From assembly GCF_040616545.1 (NCBI RefSeq), contig NZ_CP156688.1, forward strand, positions 2,294,001 through 2,358,000: a stretch of 64,000 nt of DNA. The letters run 5' to 3'. This DNA comes from Akkermansia muciniphila (lineage in GTDB: Bacteria; Verrucomicrobiota; Verrucomicrobiia; Verrucomicrobiales; Akkermansiaceae). Positions 31,201 to 38,235 of this stretch are shown here, piece by piece. Numbering within the stretch: position 1 is the first letter of the stretch; every line of letters starts with the position of its first letter. The notes under the pieces were generated by a model. The model searched no databases. It was given only the letters and a program-made list of their open reading frames with translations, and had not been told where the DNA came from. Both the position numbers and the translations under genes were made by a program.

Positions 31201-31738
31201 CTACGGAGAAGGCAGCTACAGCACGCAGGGCAACACCAACGGGTGGGGCTTTGGAGCGATGTACGAACTCACCTACGACGTCTACCTGAATGAAGACAAG
31301 AGCAGCATCCTGCAACCTTTGGCCAACGTCTCGGTGGTAACCACCCGTATGGACGGTTACACGGAAACGGGAGCCGGAAATGCGGGCCTGAATGTAGGCA
31401 AGCAGGAATGGACGACGGGGACGGTGGCGCTTGGCGGCCGGTGGATGGGGCTGGCGGGCAGCAACCTCTTCGGGCGTGAGGCGCTGGTGGAATTCCGAGC
31501 CAACGTAGCGCAGGACATGGGAGACCGCCGCGGCGAGACCGGGGTAGGTTTCCTGGCCAACCCCGGCTACACGCAAACGGTGAGGGGAGCGAAGGTAGGA
31601 ACGACCGCGCTTCAAATCGGAGCGGGCCTGAGCGTGCCTGTGGGAACGCAGGGGACGGTGTTTGTCAACGGCAACGCGGACTTCCGGGACGGAGCCAACT
31701 CGGTGAACGGAAGCGTGGGCTACCGCTATGACTTTTAA
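22217..31738 (+). CDS. Giant autotransporter with beta-strand repeat passenger (3173 aa)
   Basis: A Sec signal peptide (MKLHLPLKLLSALLACCAVLSASVHAE) is followed by ~2800 residues rich in Gly, Thr, Asn, Ser and Ala. These carry passenger-associated repeats of the type GAGTLTLxxxNxYTGxTxVxxGTL, for example around residue 1500 (KGAGNVTLNGANTYTGATNV). That pattern forms a right-handed beta-helix. The last ~300 residues are an autotransporter beta barrel ending GSVGYRYDF, with the terminal Phe needed for outer-membrane insertion. It is a surface or secreted protein; adhesion to host glycans is plausible but not shown. Leucine, glycine and threonine codon choice changes near 26.6 kb, suggesting a mosaic. 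Its last 324 residues are nearly identical to those of the next autotransporter. Confidence 0.92.
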   Translation: MKLHLPLKLLSALLACCAVLSASVHAEPLTITTNQTFDTDVTWNETTTIGADNLTLTIEAGKTVTQAEGAFNIGNNSLTLTGGGVFKIETAATVKVGSGTVSKTLTIDNATLDLSSPGASLSMKGDNYTRYKVTVTNGGVLRVGEYTYDGAGLGSMAVNTDYWTLNNGRLEITKATDGTFGNGLTVAAGGGAVEVVNAGSTMSITADDTHYIQLNGTLTITGAGNMTTGNDNVFRGTGRLVKDGSGTLTLANTSSFTGGVELKGGTLIVSNASGMGTNKNLSVTGNASIGGISAGYQGLSLASGVSLDVSAVDNNAGLTMNSGVLSLAGQNTMTGNLNLGAAVQIDATHMTVNGNPLLALNGALTVNGSLLLGNSDGVSWSAGTYNLINATGGITGDLANTILLGTEYIGNWSTTDNILKFVVEQVTSLTWTGGGDNTWTVGGTGNSPWNAGLPFANGNGVVFGDVAGNAPQTVNISGQVDPGLIVVNAETTNYTWTGTGSLAGSSKLQKTGAGTLSIATDNAGFSGEVLLGGGTVEMQHAGALGTGNIIFNGGALKYGAGMTADISGQIKTDALASNSILVDTNGNAVTWASLPGWAGTITRTGNGSLLLAAGTYGGKLTNSGSGSLVIGAGNSSLNGGINGTVTKTGTGTLTLSLNSFNASGGGTLVVEQGTVMLADEIGTWSSNLNITLGENTVMDVVGARAKVTGTGTLTMGNGSTLHVRNGNANGANFDMKIVLDAAGGFVSIGGAIYGDNTTVSSTLTGTGGLKIISDAGANGWSFKTGWVKNSYDGDTEIAGTGNLIKLTYNIGDASVVSGQTLTPWGQGNVTLGGNGKDVTVTFSNLNSNTVTGGVSLAGDITLKGTNAATKLSIFNGATVNVNLNGKVSVETSGTGTATILSGDSLQMLGGLGGTGTLAVTTRNNAGALTLGGDVSGFSGTLNLAGANLYLNADTALAGTLNASTAKVTALRKQNVTGTLNAASLAVDGNALSADGAALTVSNLALGADAGVSLDINGNITAGTYTLVSWGNLTAGNFADAGTMTLTGTLASLYQGTFNVNTGDKTVTVSVSMADGVVVWDGNPIGAVDNTTTYLFDGTHTGVASLTGDVNAKAIYFNNGVGQDLELTNNGGKLSGNGTMTKLGEGKVTFNSPNNDYSGAVNIKEGTVAVKANMALGTGTVTVDRTGRLEIGVTGGIADILGATMPTINGGTIAFVSGGANTLGTNLANGSGINLEVAGAGTALTVSTAQTKTALTTVGEGAVLNLGKNGGGGESILYGNLIVNGGTLNTTAGDPFGYSNNGNFGTLTLNNGTWNVGGSNTTMANTRMVFNNSRVILNIPGGGLNGFDLFSGTNTIVTQQSATGMSVFSVGEGAPSTGQANALTLRGGTAIFDIARGNFALDDTNTADLKLDVVVAKEDSGANLVKQGNGVLQLNKASSYTNQTLIKEGTILLTGAGTLGTGAVTLGGNGDAYLTYAVTGDRTVANAISGNGTITQKGAGNVTLNGANTYTGATNVEAGTLTAGSATAFGTSTVSISSGATLDIGNYAVNNAVNVKAGTADALSTGAITSNGGSIGSLTLGSYSRLNVTGDMAMAAGSAFTFDMTGLTAGGNALVTLTGGLTLTGTHNVTLNNYDTLTDAGDYSLLTVGSGTLTLGSFNIGDLINDAHPELTYTLGLSADGRTLQLKIESAADMLTWNGTAGAGTWSAGDVSNWTYGGSGSAPTTTDGQPLLFDNTAANKTVTITGDVAPSSIVVTNSGADNTYTFQGDGHITGATTILTKRGDGTLQIRNTNTYGGSTSLEGGIVDINADGALGTGSIIFGGGTLQASGDVTLTQTMVQKNAGDSVKLAATGAGTTLTVDTAGQDSYLGLNWNISGNGSVALENIANTKVLSGTITVAGGSTLNLSGGSETALSGVLKNIGGTLAKTDGGSLLVKAANGNDALNGTLSNAGGSIVLSGYGAPTANRTITVNGTLNADLIDVTYGVTLDLKKDLDIATLQIGGGTMGSNTQASAVNVNTGVTLTSASVKLGGANGQGALAGNLNINGGTALLGGISLENDSNSGITLTGNGTLTLGGDITGASGTLTLGEGTLNSSAAWSTSAGVALNAASGKTATVDTTGGDITLNGAITGSGSLLKTGTGTLTLGNASAGYTGTVTLNSGTLALTADGYKGALNITGGALTGGNNHKGAKNVTVNAASGVTSISLGGLSGSSLKTISVTEAGTVISGISGAASLDSAGLVVGVGNVSKTQDLAGSASMIQFDADGTQLEIETLTLTLSADLINAMQGWGAGDRTAWLNLTNGALGYGTATFNPLLETLGFAVTGINGGSIGITGDATQIYAVGSEDKTVSSNSELDPYRAVIVDGNLALNLPGVDDTADGLTINNLSGAASGVINITSTNDKTASVILNNELLGTDPNTSGPDTKYSGTINGGTANITKTGEGSLELAGALNTSGTLEMQDGGLTLSGTADVGSIKLNSTNAGDLSSLDITGKTQAGTLTDEGNGGNLTVGKNGTLTLTGAGSELSNSTVSGAGVLQVADNASLSLNGTSKLDGVQVDLDGNGTLELANAANTISGLTGSGALNNGSALEITTAGNALYEGALSGEGSITMNGTGTQTLKGNGAIGQALNVTKGTLELMGAEGGNGSVTYKSLTAGSGAHVRLSPVGEGAGAVNTTLTVANGLNLQNSHLELVINTNRDDLFSSPVITVQAGDVNLNGTTVSLGSLGDYDDPADPTANLNFTLVDATGAGTVTADGATIDPSGYFDFYYQEFGIRAEGGKIVVTGMVKTDNAFLDAANTANSQAGANLLWNSRGDAPKGTQLGDLREAVRNDIQSGNGSRAARSMAAAAGSTVNALGTAQKDALRDQMGWIRNRTTLMGVNPAYINEDLPYFHMWMEGTGSYSKLDTKGDESGYQLTTWGGTVGMDVDLSDHFTMGAAFTANYGDLTASAADTADGHLDSYYANLFGRYQSKRWAHTLILTGGWNDAKLNRTVNYGEGSYSTQGNTNGWGFGAMYELTYDVYLNEDKSSILQPLANVSVVTTRMDGYTETGAGNAGLNVGKQEWTTGTVALGGRWMGLAGSNLFGREALVEFRANVAQDMGDRRGETGVGFLANPGYTQTVRGAKVGTTALQIGAGLSVPVGTQGTVFVNGNADFRDGANSVNGSVGYRYDF

Positions 31739-31888
31739 GGAGAGTTGAAGTTTGAGAGTTGAGAGTGGAGCGGAGACGCACCGCTCTGCATCCCTTCAGG
31801 GCCGTTCCGGGGTTATCCGGGACGGCCCTGTTGCGTTGTGAAGGGGCCTCTCCGCTCTATTCTCAACTCTGAACCCTCAACATTCCTC
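31738..31888 (+). terminator. Long structured 3' end of the first autotransporter
   Basis: An outer imperfect inverted repeat starts at the stop codon (GAGAGTTGAGAGTGGAGCGG, 31755-31774) and pairs with CCGCTCTATTCTCAACTCT (31852-31870) and the bases after it. Inside is a 14-bp stem, CAGGGCCGTTCCGG (31797-31810) with CCGGGACGGCCCTG (31817-31830). The inner hairpin could terminate transcription, although its T tract (TTGCGTTG) is poor. The same structure follows the second autotransporter. Confidence 0.6.
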
Positions 31889-32107
31889 TCTAAATAAACC
31901 ATTCCTCTCTTGAAAGGACGACTTCCCGTTTCCGGCGGATTAAAAATCCGCGATTGATGCCGGAAACCGTCAATATACCAGAACAGTGATGCCTGGATGT
32001 TCATACTGTACCGTATAACACGATTCCGGCAGGAAAATACAGACCAGATTTTAGCAAAAACTGTCTCCTCCTGGAATGCGCAACACATACGTGTTCAACG
32101 TTTAATG
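31889..32107. other. Intergenic stretch upstream of the second autotransporter
   Basis: No gene seen. It contains the palindrome GCGGATT-AAA-AATCCGC (31935-31951), comparable to the one at 21915 upstream of the first autotransporter. Confidence 0.5.
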
Positions 32108-32134
32108 TTGACGGCGGATTTTTAATTCGATAGT
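32108..32134 (+). promoter_or_regulatory. Candidate promoter/operator of the second autotransporter
   Basis: TTGACG (32108-32113) and GATAGT (32129-32134) flank CGGATTTTTAATTCG (32115-32129), an imperfect copy of the palindrome in the first autotransporter promoter. Spacing between boxes is 15, as in the first copy. Confidence 0.45.
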
Positions 32135-32197
32135 AGTGATAAAAAGGCCTCTGTCTAGGATTAGCAGGGTTTTTTGTTTTCAACATACATCACTATT

Positions 32198-35100
32198 ATG
32201 AAGCTGCATCTTCCCCTTGGCTTGCTTTCCGCCGTTCTTTCATGCATGGCTGCCGTTTCCTCCCCGCATGCTGTTGCGGAAACCTATACATGGCTGGGAG
32301 GAACGGTGGACGTTCATTTGAATACCAACTGGACTCCGGATTACGGCGGCGGCAATAACTGGTCGGCAACATGGGCCAATGCGGCGGTAAACACCATGCG
32401 TTTTGATACGGCCAGCATGACGGGAACGAATAAGGCGCTTCAGGCTTCCTTCAATACGCTTTCACTTGGTGGAATAACCGTTACGGATGGTTCCGATGGA
32501 TTCAGCGTTTCCAAAAGCAACGGTTCCAACCGCACCGTTAATTTGCGTGATGGAGGAGAGGGATATACCCTGTTTGACATAGGCGGGGATTTTTCCCTGG
32601 GAGTTGCCGCCCAGGCATGGAATGGAATAGTTTTAAACTCCAGCGCCCTGTTCAAAATTGCTACCGGCAAGACCATGAACATTTACGGCGGTTTGGGGAC
32701 GGCCGGAGCAGATGCCAAGACGATGACCGTGGGTGCGGACGGACTGGCGGGCACCCTCATCCTGAATACGGCGGCCCAGGCCTCCATGACGGCGGATTGG
32801 GTTATTTCCAATGGTGCGACCGTTCAGTTGAATAATGCCACGGCTTTGGGTTCCGGCGCGGTAAGCCTGAATGGGGGCAATTTGACGGCCCAGCACGATG
32901 CTACCTACAATAATGTGCTGACCGTGAGCGGTTCATCCGGCATGACCGTGAATGCAGCCACGCAGTTTTCCAATGTAAGCCTTTCCAATGCCGCTGCCCT
33001 GAACATGAATTCCGGAACACTTGCAATTGCGGGTGGAGGAAGTCTGTCCCTGGGGACCTCGGGAACCATTACGGGCAATCTGACGCTGGGAAACTTGTCT
33101 CTTCTGAATTTCTCCGCCCTCCCGGCTTCCGGCGCGTACCTGCTGAATGTAACCGGAACGCTGACGGTGAACAGTGAATTGCTTCTGGGGCAGGGAACGA
33201 TAGAGGGCGTGGCCTGGACAGAGGGTTCCCATGACCTGATCAATGCGGGCTCCATTACCGGAGTTCCGGCCAGTTCCTTTGTTCTGGGCGATAATCTTCT
33301 GGGTTCATGGAGCACGGAGAACGGCAAGCTTACCCTGGTGGTGGAGCAGGTGGCTTTGCTTGAGTGGAAGGGCGGTGATGGAATCTGGTCCGCTACTGCT
33401 CCGGCCTCTTCCCCGTGGAAGAACGACAGCGTGTACAATAATAATTCCGGAGTCGTCATGGGAGACATTGACGGCAACGCCCTGCAGACGGTGACCATTG
33501 ACGGCGCCGTCTCTCCCACGATTATTATGGTGCAGGCGAATACGACGGATTACGTATGGAATGCCGCGGAAGGCGGCGGGGCCCTGGAAGGCAACAGTAA
33601 TCTGGAAAAGACCGGCAACGCCAAACTGACCATCAATACGGCCAATACCAACTATACCGGAAAAGTGATCCTTGGCGCCGGAACGCTTGAGATAGGCGAT
33701 GACGCCGCTCTCGGAGCCGGCAGCCTGGCGTTTGACGGAGGTACCCTCCAGTATGGGACAGGCGTAACTGCGGATATTTCCGGACAGATTTCCGCCGCGA
33801 GCAAGAGCTCCATCAAGGTGGACACCAACGGAAATGCCGTAACGTGGGCTTCCGTGGATAATTACAAGGCGCTGGCCATGGAAAAATCCGGAGACGGCAC
33901 GTTGACGCTGGGCGCCGCCGTATATGCGGGTGCGCTGACGGTAGACGGAGGCTCCGTATCCATTACCTCTGAAAATGTTCAAACGAGGTTTTCCGCGGGA
34001 GTCTCGGTAAGTGCGGATGCGACCCTCGCCATTTCCAGCACTATCAATGGAATGTCAGCCGGGAACAGCGCCAACATCGTCATCAACGGCATGAGCGGAG
34101 CGGGCCGGATTGAGCTGGACAACCAGGCGGCCAAATCCCGTTTTTACATTTCCGGAGACAATTCCTCCTTTACCGGGGAACTGGTTGCCTCCGGATTGAA
34201 CAATGATCCGGGCAATACGAATGATGCCCGCGACATCCAGTTTGCCACCGCTGCCAGCATGGGGAGGGGTACGGTAACCCTGAATGGACGCGGTTTCTGG
34301 CTGGAGGCTGCCAACACGGCGGATACCGCCGCCATGGCAACGATCAATGTGCTGGAGAAAGGAACCTACCTGAATGGAGGGAGCGGCAATTCCTATTATT
34401 TTGGCGGAGCGTTCACCGGAAGCGGGGAGATTACCACGGCCATGGGCGGAGCCAGCGCGTTTGGCTATCTCCTGGGAGATATGACCGGATTTACAGGAAG
34501 CTTTAATCACAGCAATACCAGTAGCGTCTACACCTGGGTATTCGGCAACGGAACTGCTGCCACCCTGAATGACGGGAAACTTTTTGGAGAAGGCGTGATG
34601 CTGAAAGGTTCCAGCGGCACGGCCCAGTATAAGTTCTCCTACACCAATGACCTCATTCTGATGAACGCCACCGTGGGTGCGGAAGCCGCCCTGAACGCCG
34701 GAGTGGAACAGGCGGGAACCGGAACGCTGGTGCTGACGCAGGACAATACCGCTACGGGGACGCTTGCCATTACCAGCGGCACGGTTCAGTTGGGCAATGG
34801 AGAGGCCACAGGCTCATGGGCCGGGCAGATCACCGGGGCAGGGGCTCTGGTGGTGAACAGGGCCGGCGGCTCTCCGGTCCTGGAACTGAATGCCGCCAAC
34901 GATTACCAGGGGGGAACCACCCTGAACGGCGGCACGGTGAAGGCGCTGGGCGCCGGCTCCCTGGGGACCGGGAATGTTTCCGTGAACGGAGGTTCCGTTC
35001 TGGACATGAACAACCAGGCGATTGCCAACAATGTCACCATTACCAAGGGTGGTTTGCAGAATGCCGGAGCGTACGCCACTGCCGGCGGAGTAACCGTGAA

Positions 35101-38071
35101 CGCGGAGGCCAATTCCGGGGATATTGACCTGGGCGGCCTGTCCGGTGACAAGGTGGGCGGCATTAATACCACCACGGCGGGAACGGCCATTACCGGGCTG
35201 TCAGGGAACTTGACGCTGACGGGGAATAATTCCCTGCATGTGGCGGCGAACAATACCACGTATGCCGCCGACGGGGACCAGAAGAGCCTGCTCCAGTTCA
35301 ATGACACGGCCACAGGCACCGTTTCCTTCGGCGGGGACGCTTCAGACCTTACGCTGCACCTGGACATTGATACGGATATCCTGATCGCCATGCGCGAGAT
35401 GGAATCCGTAGGCATTCTGCTGACCGACGGAACGATTTCCGGCTTGCCTTCCAGCGACCTGATTGCGTGGCTCAACCAGCACCTTACGTTCAATGCCACG
35501 CTGGAAAGCCTGGGATTCGGCATCAAGGGCGTGGAGGGCGGCAGCATCATCATTTCCGGCAGGACGGACCAGATTTACATTGCGTCCGTGGACGGCTCCA
35601 CCGTCACGGAGATTCCTGCCCTGAATTCCTATGCCCAGGTAATCGTGGACACGAACCTGACCCTGAACTTTGACGTGCCTGCGGCTAATACGGACAAGAC
35701 CGTCATCCGCCATCTTTCCTCCGGCACCAATACCACGGGCAACCTGGTGGTCAATGCCACCGGGGACGGTTCCCTGGATATTGAACTGGCGAACGATCTG
35801 GACAATTCCGTCTTCAACGGCAGCCTGACCGTCAACGGAGACGGCGTGGACCTGATCAAGACAGGAGAAAAGACGCTGGTGCTTAATGGAAATGTCAATA
35901 CCTCCAATGCGGTGGTTGCCCGGGAAGGCACGCTGGCCCTGAACGGGAGCGCTAACAATATCGGCACGCTGACGCTGGGCTCCGCCTCTGCGGATGAAGC
36001 CGCCCGCGTCGTGATCGGCGGGACAACGACGGCCACCCTGGCGGATGAAGCGGAGGGCGGGTCCCTGCAAATCGCTGCGGGCGGAACGCTCAAGACGGCC
36101 GGGGATTCCACCCTGGACCAGGCGACCACCATTTCCGGAACGGGACGCCTGAATATTCAGGAAGGTTCCAGCCTTGCCATGGCGGGGGAAGCCGGCCTGT
36201 CCGGAACCTCCGTGACGCTGAACGGAATGCTGAACCTGTCCGGGACCGGGGAGAAGTCCATTCTGGCCCTCTCCGGCGCCGGAACGCTGGCGCTGAACGG
36301 CAACACTCTGTCCATCACCTCCGCATCCGCCGTGAACGGCTCGTTCTCCGGCACACTGGATGGAGAAGGGAGCATTGACGTTTCCGGCAAGGTGACCCAG
36401 GTAATGCAGGCCGGAAGCGCCACGTATGACCTGGGTGTGAGCGGAGGCGCCACGCTGGTGCTGAAAGGCACGGCGGCTTCCCCCACGCTGGATTACCGGA
36501 ATGTTACGGTGGGTTCCTCCGGAACCCTGCGCATTGAGGCCGCCGGCAACGGAGCCGGGGATTCCAATACTGCCTTGAATGCGGGGAGCGTTGATTTCCG
36601 GAGCGGCTCCATGACGGAGTTCGTTTACAACCTGAGCCAGGCGGACCCCTTCGGCTCCGCCATGCTGACGGCGGATTCCATCACCATCGGGGATGGGGCC
36701 AAATTCACGCTTGCCAACATGACCGGCAACACGGGCCTGGGAACATATGAAAACCTGGACGGCGTAGTGCTGATGACGGCGGGCGCCATTGACGGCCTGG
36801 CGGACGGAGAATCCATGTCCGTGGGCACTTCTGGGCTTTTTGCCGTATATTACAAGGATGCGACCATGGCCCGGGAAGGCAATAACATTGTGTTAAATGC
36901 CACGGTGCAGCAGGATAATATTTTTACTCCCGCGGCGGGTTCCCATAACTCTGCGGCCGGCTCCCAGCTATTGTGGGAGGCCAGGAGCAATTTGGACGCC
37001 ACTTCCCAGCTGGGGCAGGTGATGAATGCCATCAGCACCATGATTACGGGGGATAATCCGGATCTATCCGGTGCGTCCAGGGCGCTGGCCGCCGTAGCAG
37101 GCAGCACGGTCAACGCGCTGGGAACGGCACAGAAAGACGCCCTGCGCGACCAGATGGGATGGATCAGGAACCGCACCACGCTCATGGGCGTCAACCCCGC
37201 TTACATCAACGAAGACCTCCCCTACTTCCACATGTGGATGGAAGGAACGGGCTCCTACAGCAAGCTGGACACCAAGGGGGATGAAAGCGGCTACCAGCTC
37301 ACCACCTGGGGCGGAACCGTCGGCATGGACGTGGACCTCAGCGACCACTTCACGATGGGAGCGGCCTTCACGGCCAACTACGGGGACCTGACGGCCAGCG
37401 CGGCGGACACGGCCGACGGCCACCTGGATAGCTACTACGCCAACCTCTTCGGGCGCTACCAGAGCAAGAGATGGGCCCACACGCTGATCCTGACGAGCGG
37501 GTGGAACGACGCCAAGCTCAACCGGACGGTCAACTACGGAGAAGGCAGCTACGGCACGCAGGGCGACACCAACGGTTGGGGCTTTGGAGCGATGTACGAA
37601 CTCACCTACGACGTCTACCTGAATGAAGACAAGAGCAGCATCTTCCAGCCGTTGCTCAACGCCTCTGTGGTCAGGACAAGCATGGACGGTTACACGGAAA
37701 CGGGAGCCGGAAACGCGGGGCTGAATGTAGGCAAGCAGGAATGGACGACGGGGACGGTGGCGCTTGGCGGCCGCTGGATGGGGCTGGCGGGCAGCAACCT
37801 CTTCGGACGTGAGGCGCTGGTGGAATTGCGAGCCAACGTGGCCCAGGACATGGGAGACCGCCGCGGCGAGACGGGCGTGGGCTTCCTGGCCAACCCCGGC
37901 TACACGCAAACGGTGAGGGGAGCGAAGGTAGGAACGACCGCGCTTCAAATCGGAGCGGGCCTGAGCGTGCCTGTGGGAACGCAGGGAACGGTGTTTGTCA
38001 ACGGCAACGCGGACTTCCGGGACGGAGCCAACTCGGTGAACGGAAGCGTAGGCTACCGCTACGATTTCTAA
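32198..38071 (+). CDS. Giant autotransporter with beta-strand repeat passenger (1957 aa)
   Basis: The ATG at 32198 gives a signal peptide (MKLHLPLGLLSAVLSCMAAV) matching that of the first autotransporter; an in-frame ATG eight codons upstream is less likely. The passenger (~1650 residues) has the same Gly/Thr/Asn-rich beta-helix repeats. Several blocks are homologous to the first protein, for example ADISGQI…VDTNGNAVTWAS in both. The final 324 residues (from AGSTVNALGTAQKDALRDQ) form the beta barrel ending GSVGYRYDF and differ from the first protein at about nine positions. It is a surface-exposed paralogue; the passengers have diverged far more than the barrels. Confidence 0.92.
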   Translation: MKLHLPLGLLSAVLSCMAAVSSPHAVAETYTWLGGTVDVHLNTNWTPDYGGGNNWSATWANAAVNTMRFDTASMTGTNKALQASFNTLSLGGITVTDGSDGFSVSKSNGSNRTVNLRDGGEGYTLFDIGGDFSLGVAAQAWNGIVLNSSALFKIATGKTMNIYGGLGTAGADAKTMTVGADGLAGTLILNTAAQASMTADWVISNGATVQLNNATALGSGAVSLNGGNLTAQHDATYNNVLTVSGSSGMTVNAATQFSNVSLSNAAALNMNSGTLAIAGGGSLSLGTSGTITGNLTLGNLSLLNFSALPASGAYLLNVTGTLTVNSELLLGQGTIEGVAWTEGSHDLINAGSITGVPASSFVLGDNLLGSWSTENGKLTLVVEQVALLEWKGGDGIWSATAPASSPWKNDSVYNNNSGVVMGDIDGNALQTVTIDGAVSPTIIMVQANTTDYVWNAAEGGGALEGNSNLEKTGNAKLTINTANTNYTGKVILGAGTLEIGDDAALGAGSLAFDGGTLQYGTGVTADISGQISAASKSSIKVDTNGNAVTWASVDNYKALAMEKSGDGTLTLGAAVYAGALTVDGGSVSITSENVQTRFSAGVSVSADATLAISSTINGMSAGNSANIVINGMSGAGRIELDNQAAKSRFYISGDNSSFTGELVASGLNNDPGNTNDARDIQFATAASMGRGTVTLNGRGFWLEAANTADTAAMATINVLEKGTYLNGGSGNSYYFGGAFTGSGEITTAMGGASAFGYLLGDMTGFTGSFNHSNTSSVYTWVFGNGTAATLNDGKLFGEGVMLKGSSGTAQYKFSYTNDLILMNATVGAEAALNAGVEQAGTGTLVLTQDNTATGTLAITSGTVQLGNGEATGSWAGQITGAGALVVNRAGGSPVLELNAANDYQGGTTLNGGTVKALGAGSLGTGNVSVNGGSVLDMNNQAIANNVTITKGGLQNAGAYATAGGVTVNAEANSGDIDLGGLSGDKVGGINTTTAGTAITGLSGNLTLTGNNSLHVAANNTTYAADGDQKSLLQFNDTATGTVSFGGDASDLTLHLDIDTDILIAMREMESVGILLTDGTISGLPSSDLIAWLNQHLTFNATLESLGFGIKGVEGGSIIISGRTDQIYIASVDGSTVTEIPALNSYAQVIVDTNLTLNFDVPAANTDKTVIRHLSSGTNTTGNLVVNATGDGSLDIELANDLDNSVFNGSLTVNGDGVDLIKTGEKTLVLNGNVNTSNAVVAREGTLALNGSANNIGTLTLGSASADEAARVVIGGTTTATLADEAEGGSLQIAAGGTLKTAGDSTLDQATTISGTGRLNIQEGSSLAMAGEAGLSGTSVTLNGMLNLSGTGEKSILALSGAGTLALNGNTLSITSASAVNGSFSGTLDGEGSIDVSGKVTQVMQAGSATYDLGVSGGATLVLKGTAASPTLDYRNVTVGSSGTLRIEAAGNGAGDSNTALNAGSVDFRSGSMTEFVYNLSQADPFGSAMLTADSITIGDGAKFTLANMTGNTGLGTYENLDGVVLMTAGAIDGLADGESMSVGTSGLFAVYYKDATMAREGNNIVLNATVQQDNIFTPAAGSHNSAAGSQLLWEARSNLDATSQLGQVMNAISTMITGDNPDLSGASRALAAVAGSTVNALGTAQKDALRDQMGWIRNRTTLMGVNPAYINEDLPYFHMWMEGTGSYSKLDTKGDESGYQLTTWGGTVGMDVDLSDHFTMGAAFTANYGDLTASAADTADGHLDSYYANLFGRYQSKRWAHTLILTSGWNDAKLNRTVNYGEGSYGTQGDTNGWGFGAMYELTYDVYLNEDKSSIFQPLLNASVVRTSMDGYTETGAGNAGLNVGKQEWTTGTVALGGRWMGLAGSNLFGREALVELRANVAQDMGDRRGETGVGFLANPGYTQTVRGAKVGTTALQIGAGLSVPVGTQGTVFVNGNADFRDGANSVNGSVGYRYDF

Positions 38072-38219
38072 GGAGAGTGGAGGTTTGAGAGTGGAGAGTG
38101 GAGCGGAGACGTACCGCTCTCCATTTCCTCATGGGGCCGTTTCGGACAAGAGCCGGAACGGCCCTGTTGCGTTGGTGAAGGGGCCTCTCCACTCTCCACT
38201 CTAAAACCTCCACTCTCCT
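38071..38219 (+). terminator. Long structured 3' end of the second autotransporter
   Basis: The arm at 38071-38101 (AGGAGAGTGGAGGTTT…) pairs with 38189-38219 (…AAACCTCCACTCTCCT) over about 31 bases with one or two mismatches. It encloses an inner stem, GGGCCGTTTCGG (38134-38145) with CCGGAACGGCCC (38153-38164). Homologous to the structure at 31738-31888, with compensatory changes in the arms. Confidence 0.65.
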
Positions 38220-38235
38220 CACTAGAGGCTCTTGC

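Noticed and set aside
28511-31615. 1034-codon open frame on the minus strand within the first autotransporter
   Set aside because: It arises from the biased codons of the repeat passenger and barrel; Arg/Val/Gly-rich with no domain. A matching shadow occurs under the second barrel.
22217-38071. Repeats in the autotransporters as a possible CRISPR or tandem satellite
   Set aside because: The periodicity is at the protein level (beta-strand repeats) with variable spacing and lies in two continuous reading frames.
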